From DAOUBP01 sp964474695 (GTDB taxonomy: Bacteria > Chloroflexota > Anaerolineae > CG2-30-64-16), in contig CAYYTK010000003.1 of NCBI GenBank assembly GCA_964474695.1, positions 131,507 to 195,506 of the forward strand: a stretch of 64,000 bases of DNA, in the 5' to 3' direction. A program made the position numbers and the translations under genes. The notes below the pieces were generated by a model. The model saw nothing but the letters and a program-made list of their open reading frames with translations. It did not search any database and was not told the DNA's origin. This document shows, in pieces, positions 35,269 through 45,402 of this stretch. The stretch's first letter is position 1; each line of letters starts with the position of its first letter.

Positions 35269-37146
35269 CTACTGCCCCGCAATCACCGAAAAATCGAACT
35301 CCCCCGTGCGATTCGACGGCGTCGTCGATCGCGCGCCGCAGCTATGTTTCGACAGGATCACGTACGTGTAATTGCTGTTGGGGTCGCCGAGCGCGGCCGG
35401 GGTGTGCGTTGCAGCGGTGACGGCGGTGCAGTGAGCATTGCCCGCGCAGACCGCGCCTGCCGCAGGGGTGAAGTACGGCGCGTTGACCGAGTCCCACACC
35501 TCATAGCCGGTCGCGCCCACCACCTGGCTCCAGGTCAACCGCAGCGTGCTGGCATTGAGCCGGGTGATGGCCACGCCGGTCACCGCGCCGGGCGCGGCGC
35601 AGGCCGCGGTGTACGCCGCCATCACGTCGATGCGGCCATAGCCGAAGGTGTTGTTGGGGATGGTCGATCCTGGGACCCCGCCGCAGGTCTGGGTGGAGGT
35701 CAGGTGCACGGCGGCTTGCTCGAGGATATCCTCGATCGCGTCCACGTCCCCCGCCAACCAGGGATAGGCCGAGATCAGCAGCGCGACCGCGCCCGCGACG
35801 TGCGGCCCGGCCATGCTGGTGCCGCTCATGGTGGTATAGCTTGAAGTCGGGTAGGCGGAGCGGATCGAGCTTCCCGGCGCGGAGACGTTGGGCTTGAGCC
35901 GGTTGCTGCCGTCCACGGTGACGGGGCCGCGACTGCTGAAGCTTGAGATGGCATCGGTGCTGGTCGTCGATCCCACGCTGAACGACTCGGCGTAGATCGC
36001 GGCGGGCTCGTTCACGGAGCTGCACGACGAGCCGCTGTTGCCCGCGGAGTGGACCGTGACGATGCCGGCCGCGCGCACGTTTTGCACCACGGTCAGCAGC
36101 ACGTTGGGGTCGGTGCACCCTTCGCTGCTCGGGCAGCCCCACGAGTTGTTGATCACGTCGGGGGCCTTCGCGGGATCGCCGCCTGTCATGGTGCCAACCG
36201 GGGTCGGCGCGATGAACCACTGGTAGCACTCGGAGTAGGTCGTCGGGGTGCCCGCGCCGGCGTTCATGTTGCGGCAGCCGATCCATTTGGCGCCCGGCGC
36301 CATGCCGATCTGATTGCCCGCGCCGTCGTCGCCGACCATGGTGCCCATGGTGTGGGTGCCATGGCCGTGATCGTCGCAAGGAACGAGCGAATCCGCGCCA
36401 CACGAGCTGCCTGTGGTGTGGATCGCATCGTGCCAGTTGTAGTCGTGGACCGCGGCCTTGCCGATCCAGCCCCGGTATTTGCCCTTGAGCGCGGGGTGAT
36501 CCCACTGGTAGCCGGTGTCCTGGCCCCCGATCACCGCGCCCTGGCCGGTGAAGCCGGCCGCCCACACGGCCGGCGCGTTGACCTTGCTGATGCCCCACTC
36601 GATGGTCTCAGGCGATAGCGTGCCTGCTGCTTGCGGCCCGGCTTCGGGCTCGCGGAGTGGCTCGGCCATGTGCACCGTCGGATTGGCATACAGGTGCGCC
36701 ACGTCGGCCCGCGCCGCCAGCGCCTGGATGTCGGCCAGGTCCCCGCGCACCCAGATCATGTTGGCCACCCAGTAGGGCCGGTATTCGATCTTGCGCGCCT
36801 CCAGCGCCGCGATGAGCGGCCCCTGGGTGGCGGCTGCCACCCGCGTCAGCGCCTCGTAGACGTAGCGGCCTTTCTCCAGCTTGGTGGGCAGGCTGGCGGC
36901 CGCGCTCAGGTCGGCCTGATCCGTCAGGAAGACCAGGAACTCGGTCGTGCCGTCGGCCGCGGTCGCCAGCACCCAGGGGTCGACCTTGCTCTGCCAGGGC
37001 GCCTGCGCGGCAGGCGCCGCCGGATACAGCGTGTTGTTTTCCGCCGGGCCGGCGGCCAGCAGGGGCAGGGTGGACGCGCTCAGCAGGATCCCCACCAGCA
37101 GCAGGGAGAAGAGGATGCGAAGGCGCGGCGCGGGATGGGTTGTCAT
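35269..37146 (-). CDS. Secreted subtilisin-like S8 peptidase
   Basis: 625 residues, ATG 37146 with AAGGAG upstream, 13 nt after the carboxypeptidase stop, so one operon. A signal peptide (RILFSLLLVGILLSAS...) leads to an inhibitor_I9-like propeptide (about 55-165), then the S8 domain with Asp210 (GGQDTGYQWDHP), His262 (HGHGTHTMG), Asn in VINNSWG and Ser444 (SGTSMAGPHVAGA). The C-terminal 110 residues are an Fn3-like module ending RTGEFDFSVIAGQ, shared with three other secreted proteins here. It would degrade extracellular protein. Confidence 0.95.
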   Translation of the reverse strand: MTTHPAPRLRILFSLLLVGILLSASTLPLLAAGPAENNTLYPAAPAAQAPWQSKVDPWVLATAADGTTEFLVFLTDQADLSAAASLPTKLEKGRYVYEALTRVAAATQGPLIAALEARKIEYRPYWVANMIWVRGDLADIQALAARADVAHLYANPTVHMAEPLREPEAGPQAAGTLSPETIEWGISKVNAPAVWAAGFTGQGAVIGGQDTGYQWDHPALKGKYRGWIGKAAVHDYNWHDAIHTTGSSCGADSLVPCDDHGHGTHTMGTMVGDDGAGNQIGMAPGAKWIGCRNMNAGAGTPTTYSECYQWFIAPTPVGTMTGGDPAKAPDVINNSWGCPSSEGCTDPNVLLTVVQNVRAAGIVTVHSAGNSGSSCSSVNEPAAIYAESFSVGSTTSTDAISSFSSRGPVTVDGSNRLKPNVSAPGSSIRSAYPTSSYTTMSGTSMAGPHVAGAVALLISAYPWLAGDVDAIEDILEQAAVHLTSTQTCGGVPGSTIPNNTFGYGRIDVMAAYTAACAAPGAVTGVAITRLNASTLRLTWSQVVGATGYEVWDSVNAPYFTPAAGAVCAGNAHCTAVTAATHTPAALGDPNSNYTYVILSKHSCGARSTTPSNRTGEFDFSVIAGQ

Positions 37147-37159
37147 ACGATTCTCCTTC

Positions 37160-39172
37160 TCATTCGCTGCCCGGCGTCAGCGCGTATTCGAATTCGCCGA
37201 GTCTCGGACCAGGGGCCGACACCGCGCCGCAACTGCTGGCGGCGCGCACCAGATAGGCGGTGTGGGTTTCGGGGCTGCCCAGCGCTGCGTCGATGAAGCT
37301 GGTAGTCGGCGTGGTCGCGCAGGCGTAGGGTGCAGGGTTGGCGCAGTCGGCGCCGGGCGTGAAGTACGACTCGTTGGCTGCGGACCACACCTCATAATGG
37401 TCTACGTTTTTCCCCGGTGCAATCCAGTTCAGTTCCACCTGGCTGCTGTCGAGGCGCTCGATCGTTATGGTGGTCACAGCGCCAGGCGCGGCGCACGGCG
37501 TCAACGTCAAAAAGATCGCGCTGAACGCGCCCCAGTTGTTGTTGGCGTCCTTGCCGCGCACGAAGATGAGGTGCTTGCCGGCCGCCAGGCCAGCGGTGCT
37601 CACCGTCGCGGTCACGTTCTCGATCGTGCTGTTGAAGCTGCCGTCGCTGGCGGTCATCGCGTGCGCTGCCGCGCCCGTCTGCCAGGGCGGGGTGTCGATG
37701 TAGTACTCGGCCGCGGCGATGGCCTGCGTCGGCTCGCCGGTCCCGCTGCGGTAGCGCGTGTCGTTGATGGTCGCGGTCAGCGTCGCCGGGTTGCCGGCGG
37801 GCACCGAGGTGGGCGAGACCGCCAGGCTGAGGGCATCCGGCCCCAGCGGCGTCATGTAGGGGGTGCGAGGCACCTTGGCCGCATAGAGCAGCGCCTGGAG
37901 ATTGGTCGGGTAGATGGTGCTCTCGAAGGTGGAGCAGGCCTGGAAGAAGGCGGTGCCCATCTCGATACAGTAGGCGGCCACGCCGTAGATGCCGTAGGCA
38001 TGGTCGTCGGTCGTGCCGTCGGTAGGGTAGAGCGAGTACGATTTCTGCGGCGTGTAGTTGTTGAAGTAGGCCATCTTGCGGCCCAGGGTCTGGAGCTGGG
38101 TGGCGTTGGGCGAAAGCGTGCTGGTCCAGCCCCACGGCCACAGCACCAACTGGGCATACGAGTGGAGATCGATGTACATGCCGGTGGCCGTCGCGGGCGC
38201 GGCGTCGGTGTCACCTGATCCGCGCTGGTCTGGGAAGATGGTGGCCATGTAGGCCTGGACGGCCTGGGTCTCCGGCTCCGAGCTGGCCGACGGCCCGCGG
38301 TAGGTCTCAGAGCACTGGGTTCCGCTCGACCCGCCGCAGCAGCCCCACTTGAAGGTGAAGTTGCGGTTCAGGTCGGCTCCGCGGCTCGAGCTGGTGGCGC
38401 CGCAGTAGTTCTCGTTGGTGTTCTTGCGCCATGACGTGCCGGCCTCGGCCTCCTTGCGGCCGTCGGGGTTGGTCTGGAGCATCAGGTGGATCTCGTGGTG
38501 GTCCAAGATCCAGGTGGCGTCCGGGTCCGTGCCGTAGTTGTTGACGAGGTACTCGGCGAAGCGGGTGGCGGTCTCAGCCGTTGTGTACTCGCGGGCATGG
38601 ATCGCGGCAGTGATGAAGAGCTTGGGCTTGTCGCCGGTGACCGCCGAGTTGGTCAGCTTCAGCACCATCATGTCGTAGCCGTCCAACTGGCCGGCGCTCT
38701 TCTCCCACGAGTTGCCCACGTCGACCCAGGCCGCCAGGGTCGGGTGGGCGGTCACCAGGGCCTGTGCGGCCGCGTAGGTTTCTTCGACCGTGCGGTAGCA
38801 GGAGTAGCCGGGGATGGTGTCGGGCGCCTCCGCCCACGGCACGCGCAACAGGGCGAAGTTGGCCGTCTCCTTTTCGTCCACCGCCACGCGGAAGCCCAGC
38901 GCCTGCAGCGCCTTGTACTCCGTCGCATCCACGGCGGCCAGCCAGTACTTCTCCGCGGTGTTGTTGTACTCGAAGACGTCGAAGTCGACCAGGCGGCGGT
39001 GATCTTCGAGGGTGTTGTAGTACACGCGGGCCACGAAGACACCATCGGGCAATACTGCGTCGGCCCGCTGGGCGGCCGGCGTTCCCGTGTCCTGGGCCAG
39101 GGCCGGCGCGCCGCCGGCGGAGACGAGGAGCCACGAAGCCAACAGAAGGCAAATGAGGACATGACGTTTCAT
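37160..39172 (-). CDS. Secreted M14 zinc carboxypeptidase
   Basis: 670 residues. ATG 39172 has AGGAG 8 nt upstream and starts a clear signal peptide (MKRHVLICLLLASWLLVSAGG). An N-terminal pro-region (about 35-125) precedes the M14 fold: zinc ligands His192 and Glu195 in AAIHAREYTTAE, His337 in IDLHSYAQL, Arg in NPDGRKEAE, and catalytic Glu404 in YCIEMGTAFF. The C-terminus has a beta-sandwich (about 445-555), then the Fn3-like module ending LGEFEYALTPGSE. It trims C-terminal residues from peptides outside the cell, complementing the S8 peptidase in the same operon. Confidence 0.95.
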   Translation of the reverse strand: MKRHVLICLLLASWLLVSAGGAPALAQDTGTPAAQRADAVLPDGVFVARVYYNTLEDHRRLVDFDVFEYNNTAEKYWLAAVDATEYKALQALGFRVAVDEKETANFALLRVPWAEAPDTIPGYSCYRTVEETYAAAQALVTAHPTLAAWVDVGNSWEKSAGQLDGYDMMVLKLTNSAVTGDKPKLFITAAIHAREYTTAETATRFAEYLVNNYGTDPDATWILDHHEIHLMLQTNPDGRKEAEAGTSWRKNTNENYCGATSSSRGADLNRNFTFKWGCCGGSSGTQCSETYRGPSASSEPETQAVQAYMATIFPDQRGSGDTDAAPATATGMYIDLHSYAQLVLWPWGWTSTLSPNATQLQTLGRKMAYFNNYTPQKSYSLYPTDGTTDDHAYGIYGVAAYCIEMGTAFFQACSTFESTIYPTNLQALLYAAKVPRTPYMTPLGPDALSLAVSPTSVPAGNPATLTATINDTRYRSGTGEPTQAIAAAEYYIDTPPWQTGAAAHAMTASDGSFNSTIENVTATVSTAGLAAGKHLIFVRGKDANNNWGAFSAIFLTLTPCAAPGAVTTITIERLDSSQVELNWIAPGKNVDHYEVWSAANESYFTPGADCANPAPYACATTPTTSFIDAALGSPETHTAYLVRAASSCGAVSAPGPRLGEFEYALTPGSE

Positions 39173-39286
39173 GCGGAAGCTCCTGGGATGGCGAATGTCA
39201 AACGACGAAGGACAGACCCTATCATAACAGATTCGACGGCTGTACGCAACCGCCGACGCTTGATTCAAGAATTCCTCATGACAGAC

Positions 39287-39319
39287 AGAAACCAGGTTTC
39301 TCGCAGAAACCTGGTTTCT
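39287..39319. repeat. Palindrome of the AAACCTGGTTT family
   Basis: AGAAACCAGGTTTCT and AGAAACCTGGTTTCT with loop CGC, followed on the plus strand by a run of T (39322-39328). The intergenic region 39173-39474 otherwise holds only the repeat at 39350. Confidence 0.85.
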
Positions 39320-39349
39320 GGTTTTTTTGTTACGCACAATCACATGGCC

Positions 39350-39440
39350 TGGACTCGAGGCTGCGGCATACATGCCGTCAGCCGGTTTCCTGCATCACGC
39401 GCGTCCCGCATTTGACCGGCTAAAGCCTCGATTCCGACCT
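39350..39440. repeat. CGAGGCT...AGCCTCG imperfect palindromic repeat
   Basis: CTGGACTCGAGGCT ... CAGCCGGTTTCCTGCATCACGCGCG ... GACCGGCTAAAGCCTCGATTCCG. Two further copies lie at 46329-46502, also just 3' of a large secreted-protein gene. Confidence 0.85.
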
Positions 39441-39474
39441 TTGAGCCTAGATCATAGTCTGAATCACCTGTCTA

Positions 39475-42400
39475 TCACCGCTTGCGTCGTGCGGCAACGC
39501 CACCCAACGCTGCGAATGCCAGCGCCGCCAGCCCGGCCAGCGATGGGGCGGACGTGGCTGCCACCGCGCCGAACGCCGCCAGGCCCACCGCGTTGGGCTC
39601 GGCCAAGTTCACGGCGACCGGCTCATGCCAGGTGGTTGTCCCGTTCAGCGCGACGTCCTCCAGCGCGTACCAGTAGGACGCGCCTGGGGCCGCGGTTGTA
39701 TCGGTCCACGCATAGCTGTGCCCCTCGCTCGACCCCGGCGCCGCGGCCGCGATCAGCGCCTCGTTCAGCTTGACCCATCCTTCTTGCTCTGGTCCCTCTC
39801 CGACCGAGCCAGTCCGGTAGACGTTGAACCCGGCGTTGTCGGTCTCGGAGACGGTCTCCCAGGCCAGGGTTACGCCCTCGGCTGCGGCCTGCGCGGTGAA
39901 GTTGGCCAGGTCGACGGCCAGGGGGCCCGCGCCCGCGTAGATGGCAAACGCGTCCATGCTGCCCAGCGTCCGGTTCACGATTTGCCCGCTGCTGTTCACG
40001 GTGATCAGGTCGTTTGGCCCCGCTTCGGTTGTTGTGCCCGGCACGACGCACTTGCCGGTAGCTGGGATGAAGTCGAAGTGGATGATGTCGCAGTACGTGC
40101 CGGCCGGCAGCGCGGTCTGATAGGTCGTCGTCGCGCCCGACCCGGTGCGGTTGATGGCCACGAAGCCCTTGCTGCCCAGCCCGAACGCGATGTGGTCGGA
40201 GGGGGTCCCGCCGATGTTCTGCCAGTTGTTGACCGTCTGGCCCGCGGTCTTTTGGCGGAAGCGCACCATGTTGGCGGTGGCGGTGCGGCGATGCTCGCTG
40301 GCCCATTTGCCCCAGGTGTAGCTGCCGGCGCAGTTGTCGGGGATGTTGTCGCCATCCACGTAGACCGGCAGGGTGGCGCCGTCGCTGCCCGGCCCACCGT
40401 TGACGGTGGGCGGCCCGTAACTGTCGTTGGTGTTGTCGGTGGAGCTGCTCTGCCAGTAGTAGCTGGACATCACCGACGGGTAGCCGTAGGGGTAGGCCAG
40501 CGCGAAGACGTTGGCCAGCACATGCTCCTGGCCGTCGCGGTGATCCACCACGCAGCCCGCGCCGACGCCGTGGCCGCGCTGGTCGTCGTGGTTGTCGGTG
40601 AAGACCTGCGCGAAGCGCGAGGGCAGCATGTCGGCCTGTGAGAACCGAGTCTGCAGGTCGCTCAGGCTGCCGCTGCACGCGTCATCGAACGCCGCCCCCA
40701 GCGCGAACGGATAAGCAAATTCGGTCACATCGCCGGTGGGCGTGTATTCCCAGTCGCGCACGCGCTCGTCGCTGCTCTGATCGATCACCTCCTGGAACAC
40801 GTAGAAGCTCCCCGTGAGGCCGTTGAAGATCGCCGCGATGTCCTGGGCTGCCATGTGCTTTGCGCCGTCGATCCGGAAGCCCTTGACCCCCGCGTTGATC
40901 AACGCCTGCAGGTAGTTGCGCAGCTCGGCCTGCACATCGCTCTTCCCGGTGTTCAGATCGGGCAGGCCGGTGAGCTTGTACGTCTGCACCTGGAGGCGGT
41001 CGCCGTAGTCCGAGATGTTAAGGTCAGGGGTGTGGAAGTCGTCGGCCTGGTACTGCGTCCCGTAGTAGCGCGTCGCCGCGTCCGCGTCGTATTGCGTGCC
41101 TGCCGTGCCCGTCCCCACGCCGGCCGGCACCTCGAAAGCAGCCATGTGGTTGATCACGGCATCCACGTAGATGCCCACGCCCAGGATGTTGCAGGTGCTC
41201 ACCATGCTCTGGAACTCGGCCCACGTGCCGCTGCGCGAGGTGAACTTGCTGGTGTCATGGGTCACCGGCTGATAGCGCGTCCACCAGGGGTAATCGTTGG
41301 CGCTGACGCCGCCCATGTCTGCCGTGGGCACCAGGTGTTCCTGCGGCGGCGAGACCTGCACCGCGCTGTAGCCCTTGGCGGCCAGGTAGGTGCACTCCTT
41401 TTCGATGTCGATCCAGCGCCACTCGAAGAGATGCACGAAGACGCCGCCGGCCGGCGCGGGCCTGGGATCGGCCGCCGGGATCACGGTGATCAGCCCATCC
41501 CCCTGGTCGTCGTCCGTGCCCACGCTGTTGATGTTATAGCTGTCGGACTTCCACTTTTTACCGGTTTCGCCCGTCTTCTGGCAGTAGGCCGTGAAGCCGT
41601 ACGTGCCCGGCGCCAGGCCGTTCAGCGCCGCCTGTGGGATGGTGGCCTTGTACTCGTCGTTGTTGCCCTTGTCGGTGTTGTACGTCATGGCCAGGTCGTT
41701 CCACGCGCCGTCGTACTGGCCCCAATGCAGATAGCAGGCGATGTCTGCGCCCTGGCCGCTATTCGAGGTCACCCCTGCCTCGTACACCTGCACGTAGACG
41801 TCGAAGCCGGTGGGTGCGAAGCTGCCCTCGTTGATCGGGTTCGCCACACCCCCCCGCGGATACATCAGCCCCACCCAGTCCAACGTGCTGGGGGTTTCGA
41901 TCGTTTGCGTTGAGACGAAGACCGCGGTGGTGCGGGCCGGGATGGTGAAGGTGTCGGTCGCGTCGTTGAAGCCGGCCGTCTGCACCACCGGATCGGCGTC
42001 CGTCGCATCGGCCTGGAGCGGGTGCAGCACGAAGCCGTTCGCGCCGCTGACGGTGAAGGTCTGCTGGATCTTGTTGGCATTGAAGAAGACCAGGATCGTC
42101 TCGTAGTTGGGGTCCAGGTCGGGCGTTGGCTCGTCCGACAGCGCCATCACGATCAGCGCGTCCTTGCTGTTATCGGTGTTGTAGAAGAAGACATGGGAGT
42201 TGGCGTCGGTCTCGCTGGTCAGCCGGAACAGGGGGCTGCTCTTGCGCAGGCGCAGGATCTCGCGCAGGTGCGCGGCCGCCGCGTTCATATCGGATGTCGC
42301 CGGGTCCAGCGCGGTGTTGGCCAGCAGCGGCGACATGATGGTCCACCGGCCGCTGTTGTCCCAGCTCGGCGGCAGCCCTTGCCCGAAGTTGTTGCTGCTC

Positions 42401-45336
42401 TTATCCCAGTACACCTTGTTGAACCAGTCGCCGGAGTCGTAGGAGTTGCGGTCCAGCGATTTGGAGCGCAGGAGGTCGGAGCCCATCTGGATGAAGGGGA
42501 TGCCCTGGGCCAGGCCGACAAGGCTCATACCCATGTTCTGGCTGCGCACCCGGTCGGCCATGGACGTGGTGGGGATGCCGCTGCCGATCCAGCCGGGCAG
42601 GCCGGTCCCATCGCCGTTGGGCAGTTTGAAGGCGTTTTGGTCGAACAGCGTCTCGTTGTCGTGCTTCTCGACGTAGTTGATCGTCTCCTGCGGGTCATCG
42701 GTGTAGAAGGCGCCGCTGCCCGCCAGGCTGGTCCGCAGGTCCGCGGTCGCGCCCCATAGATCGGATTGGTTGCGGTTGTTGTACGAGTAGCCGTTCCAGT
42801 CGTAGCTCAGGCCGTTGATGAAGCCCTGGCGGCGGATTTGCGTCGAATCCGTGTTGTAGCCGCCGTGCGCCGCGTCGCGCAGCTTGTCGTTGAAGGTGCC
42901 GATGCCCGTGCCGGTCATGTTGTACTGCCTGGCGTAGCAGTTCGGGCAGGTCGTCAGCCCCTTCGCCTGGGCCGAGCCGAAGTCCCACCCTTCGCCGTAG
43001 AGGTAGATGGTGGGATCGACAGCCTGCACCGCGGCCTTGACGTTGAGCATGTTCTGCCGCGTGTGCAGGTTCATCAGGTCGAAGCGGAAGCCGTCCACCT
43101 TGTAGTCCACTGCGAAGCGCACCACGGTGTCGATCATCAGCTTTTCCATCATCTCGTACTCGGCCGCAGTGTCCGAGCAGCAGGAGGAGTTGTAGAGCGC
43201 GCCCGAGGTATCGTAGCGATAGTAGTAGCCCGGCACCACCTTATCGAGCACCGAATGGTCGTCCTGGCCGCTGGAGGCCGTGTGGTTATACACCATATCC
43301 ATCACCACGCGCAGGCCGTTGCGATTCAACGCGCTCACCATGTCGCGGAACTCGACGATGCGCGTCACACCGTCCGGGTTCGTGCTGTAGGAGCCTTCGG
43401 GCACGCCGTAGTGGTACGGATCGTAGCCCCAGTTGAAGCTGTCGGTGGCCCTGGCCGCGCCGACCGCGGCCTGTTGCTGGTCGGAATTGCGGCCCGCAGG
43501 CAGGATGGTGGGCTCAGTCCGCTGGGCGGCCGGCTCGATCACCGACGCGATATCGAACGCGGGCAGCAAGTGCACGTGCGTCAGCCCCGCTTGCTGGAGC
43601 TGCAGCAGGTGGCTCATGCCGTTCGATAACGTCGTGTTGGGGTGCGGGCCTGCGCCGTCATAGGTGAACGCCTTGTAGGTGCCGCGATCGGCCGCGGCGA
43701 CAGTGGCGTCGTTGGCGCTGAAGTCGCGCACATGCACTTCGTAGACGACGATGTCCTCGGGCGCGGCCAGCGCGGGCTTGGCCAGGGTGTCCCAGCCGTC
43801 CGGCTTCAGGTCGCTGTCGGCCAGGTCCACGAACTGGCTGCGCACGTCGCCCGCGGCCGTGCCGTCCTGCGACAGGTTGATCGAGTACGGGTCGCTCACC
43901 AGGTTATGGACCACCGCGTCCACCGCCGGCGAGGCCGAATAGACGTAGACCTCGACGTCGAAGAGGTAGAACTGGCGGTCCCACGAGCTGTCGCCGGTCA
44001 CGCTCCACACGCCGGAGGCCGCATCGAGCGTCATCGCGTGGCTGCCGGTCTCTGCGCCGGCCGAGGTGGCGTAACGCTTCAGCGTGACCGATTTCGCCGT
44101 GGGCGCCCACACCTTGACTATCGGCGCGCCGCCGCTGTAGGTCACCCCCAGCGTCTGCGTCTTGGCGCTGGCCGCGTAGAGCGCATCCAGCACGCTCTGA
44201 ATCTGGACGCGGGTGGCAGTCTGCCGCGCACCGCCGCCGTCGTAGCTGGCCACCACCACCTGGCCCTTCAGCAGGTATTTGGCGTCGTCAGCCGACAGGC
44301 CGGTGGTCAGCCGCGTCAGGCCGGCCGCGTTGGGGTTTTTGGGGTAGCCGCTGATCGTGCCGCTGGCGGTGAGGCTTACGTAGCACGGAGCTGCCGGCGC
44401 CGGGAAGGTGCACGCCGTCCCCTCGGCCGCGGTGGTCACCCCGCCATCGGGATCGTAGAGCAGCTTGTAGCTCGACCCGGCCGCGGCGTTCCACGCGATG
44501 GTGGCCGTGTCCAGCACCGCATCCAGCCACATCGCCCTGGCGTCGGTGACGGTGATGGGACCGGGGGCGGATGCAACGGTGTAGGAGTAGTTGCTGCCGC
44601 TGTTGGTGTTATAGGTAATGGTCATCAGGTCGGCGTCACCGCCCGCGATCGCGGCCACGTTGCCTGAGCTGAAGATGTAGTAGCTGACCTGCGTGCCGGC
44701 CGCTTGCGCGGGAATGGTGGCGGCATAGCTGGTCCCGCTGCCGGTCATCTTGACCACGGTCGAGCCGGACCAGTTGTTGTTGATCGCGTAGCGCAGCCAC
44801 AACGCCTGTTCGGCCGGCGGGGTCGCGTCTGTTGTGGCGGTGACGATCACCGGGTCGCTGCTGGTCGGGTTGAGCGGCGACCGGCTGACCGCAGTGATGC
44901 CGGCTGGCGCGGCGCTGAGCTGAAAGATCACCGCGCTGCTGCCACCGTTCCATTTGAAGGCGTAGTGCTTATTCTGGATGTGATTGAAGCTGCTGTTGCC
45001 GCCCGATGTGGAGAAGTTGGTGTAGATTTGGCCGAACGTGATCGCAGAGCCATTACCGTACCACTGGTTCGAGTCCTTGAAGAACTTGAACCCACTGGAG
45101 GAGGCGCTGGCCGCGGTGACCTGCCCGGTGTTGTAGATGAACGTGCCGCCCAGGCTGCCGGTCATGGCCCAGGTGGTGCCCCAGCCGTTCAGGTCTCCCT
45201 TCACCTGCTCGCCGGAAAGGGGCGCCAGGTCTCCCACGGCGCGGGCCGCGTCCAGAGGCCGCACGGCCGCGACTGTAGCTAATAAACACAATGCACAAAC
45301 AATAGCGAGGACGCGAATCCGGTGATGGGCTGCCAT
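39475..45336 (-). CDS. Giant secreted amylopullulanase with two GH13 catalytic domains
   Basis: 1953 residues; ATG 45336 with AAGGAG upstream and a signal peptide. N-terminal beta domains (to about 400) precede a type I pullulanase (IVKVWAPTAKSVTLKRY, VVYEVHVRDFSAND, YNWGYDPYHYGVPEGSYS-like) with Asp753 (GFRFDLM), Glu782 (YGEGWDF) and Asp893 (EKHDNET). A starch-binding-like module (about 1170-1290) follows, then a second amylase of the animal/actinobacterial type (VHLFEWRWIDIEKEC) with Asp1490 (GFRIDGAKH), Glu1516 (VFQEVID) and Asp1584 (FTDNHDD). The C-terminus has the FNVYR module, PNAVGLAAFGA, a hydrophobic helix and RRKR. It should debranch and hydrolyse starch or glycogen at the cell surface. 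All catalytic residues are present in both domains. Confidence 0.95.
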   Translation of the reverse strand: MAAHHRIRVLAIVCALCLLATVAAVRPLDAARAVGDLAPLSGEQVKGDLNGWGTTWAMTGSLGGTFIYNTGQVTAASASSSGFKFFKDSNQWYGNGSAITFGQIYTNFSTSGGNSSFNHIQNKHYAFKWNGGSSAVIFQLSAAPAGITAVSRSPLNPTSSDPVIVTATTDATPPAEQALWLRYAINNNWSGSTVVKMTGSGTSYAATIPAQAAGTQVSYYIFSSGNVAAIAGGDADLMTITYNTNSGSNYSYTVASAPGPITVTDARAMWLDAVLDTATIAWNAAAGSSYKLLYDPDGGVTTAAEGTACTFPAPAAPCYVSLTASGTISGYPKNPNAAGLTRLTTGLSADDAKYLLKGQVVVASYDGGGARQTATRVQIQSVLDALYAASAKTQTLGVTYSGGAPIVKVWAPTAKSVTLKRYATSAGAETGSHAMTLDAASGVWSVTGDSSWDRQFYLFDVEVYVYSASPAVDAVVHNLVSDPYSINLSQDGTAAGDVRSQFVDLADSDLKPDGWDTLAKPALAAPEDIVVYEVHVRDFSANDATVAAADRGTYKAFTYDGAGPHPNTTLSNGMSHLLQLQQAGLTHVHLLPAFDIASVIEPAAQRTEPTILPAGRNSDQQQAAVGAARATDSFNWGYDPYHYGVPEGSYSTNPDGVTRIVEFRDMVSALNRNGLRVVMDMVYNHTASSGQDDHSVLDKVVPGYYYRYDTSGALYNSSCCSDTAAEYEMMEKLMIDTVVRFAVDYKVDGFRFDLMNLHTRQNMLNVKAAVQAVDPTIYLYGEGWDFGSAQAKGLTTCPNCYARQYNMTGTGIGTFNDKLRDAAHGGYNTDSTQIRRQGFINGLSYDWNGYSYNNRNQSDLWGATADLRTSLAGSGAFYTDDPQETINYVEKHDNETLFDQNAFKLPNGDGTGLPGWIGSGIPTTSMADRVRSQNMGMSLVGLAQGIPFIQMGSDLLRSKSLDRNSYDSGDWFNKVYWDKSSNNFGQGLPPSWDNSGRWTIMSPLLANTALDPATSDMNAAAAHLREILRLRKSSPLFRLTSETDANSHVFFYNTDNSKDALIVMALSDEPTPDLDPNYETILVFFNANKIQQTFTVSGANGFVLHPLQADATDADPVVQTAGFNDATDTFTIPARTTAVFVSTQTIETPSTLDWVGLMYPRGGVANPINEGSFAPTGFDVYVQVYEAGVTSNSGQGADIACYLHWGQYDGAWNDLAMTYNTDKGNNDEYKATIPQAALNGLAPGTYGFTAYCQKTGETGKKWKSDSYNINSVGTDDDQGDGLITVIPAADPRPAPAGGVFVHLFEWRWIDIEKECTYLAAKGYSAVQVSPPQEHLVPTADMGGVSANDYPWWTRYQPVTHDTSKFTSRSGTWAEFQSMVSTCNILGVGIYVDAVINHMAAFEVPAGVGTGTAGTQYDADAATRYYGTQYQADDFHTPDLNISDYGDRLQVQTYKLTGLPDLNTGKSDVQAELRNYLQALINAGVKGFRIDGAKHMAAQDIAAIFNGLTGSFYVFQEVIDQSSDERVRDWEYTPTGDVTEFAYPFALGAAFDDACSGSLSDLQTRFSQADMLPSRFAQVFTDNHDDQRGHGVGAGCVVDHRDGQEHVLANVFALAYPYGYPSVMSSYYWQSSSTDNTNDSYGPPTVNGGPGSDGATLPVYVDGDNIPDNCAGSYTWGKWASEHRRTATANMVRFRQKTAGQTVNNWQNIGGTPSDHIAFGLGSKGFVAINRTGSGATTTYQTALPAGTYCDIIHFDFIPATGKCVVPGTTTEAGPNDLITVNSSGQIVNRTLGSMDAFAIYAGAGPLAVDLANFTAQAAAEGVTLAWETVSETDNAGFNVYRTGSVGEGPEQEGWVKLNEALIAAAAPGSSEGHSYAWTDTTAAPGASYWYALEDVALNGTTTWHEPVAVNLAEPNAVGLAAFGAVAATSAPSLAGLAALAFAALGGVAARRKR

Positions 45337-45382
45337 AGGTCATCTCCTTGAACAACGCGATGAGGTTGTAGCGACAGGTTGG

Positions 45383-45393
45383 ATTATAGCACA
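45383..45393 (-). promoter_or_regulatory. Extended -10 promoter of the amylopullulanase gene
   Basis: TGTGCTATAAT on the minus strand, about 50 nt before the ATG, identical over 11 bases to the element at 8013-8023. Confidence 0.65.
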
Positions 45394-45402
45394 GGTGGGG
45401 GT

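Noticed and set aside
39173..39373. An N-terminal extension of the M14 carboxypeptidase
   Set aside because: It reads through a palindromic repeat; ATG 39172 has AGGAG and a signal peptide.
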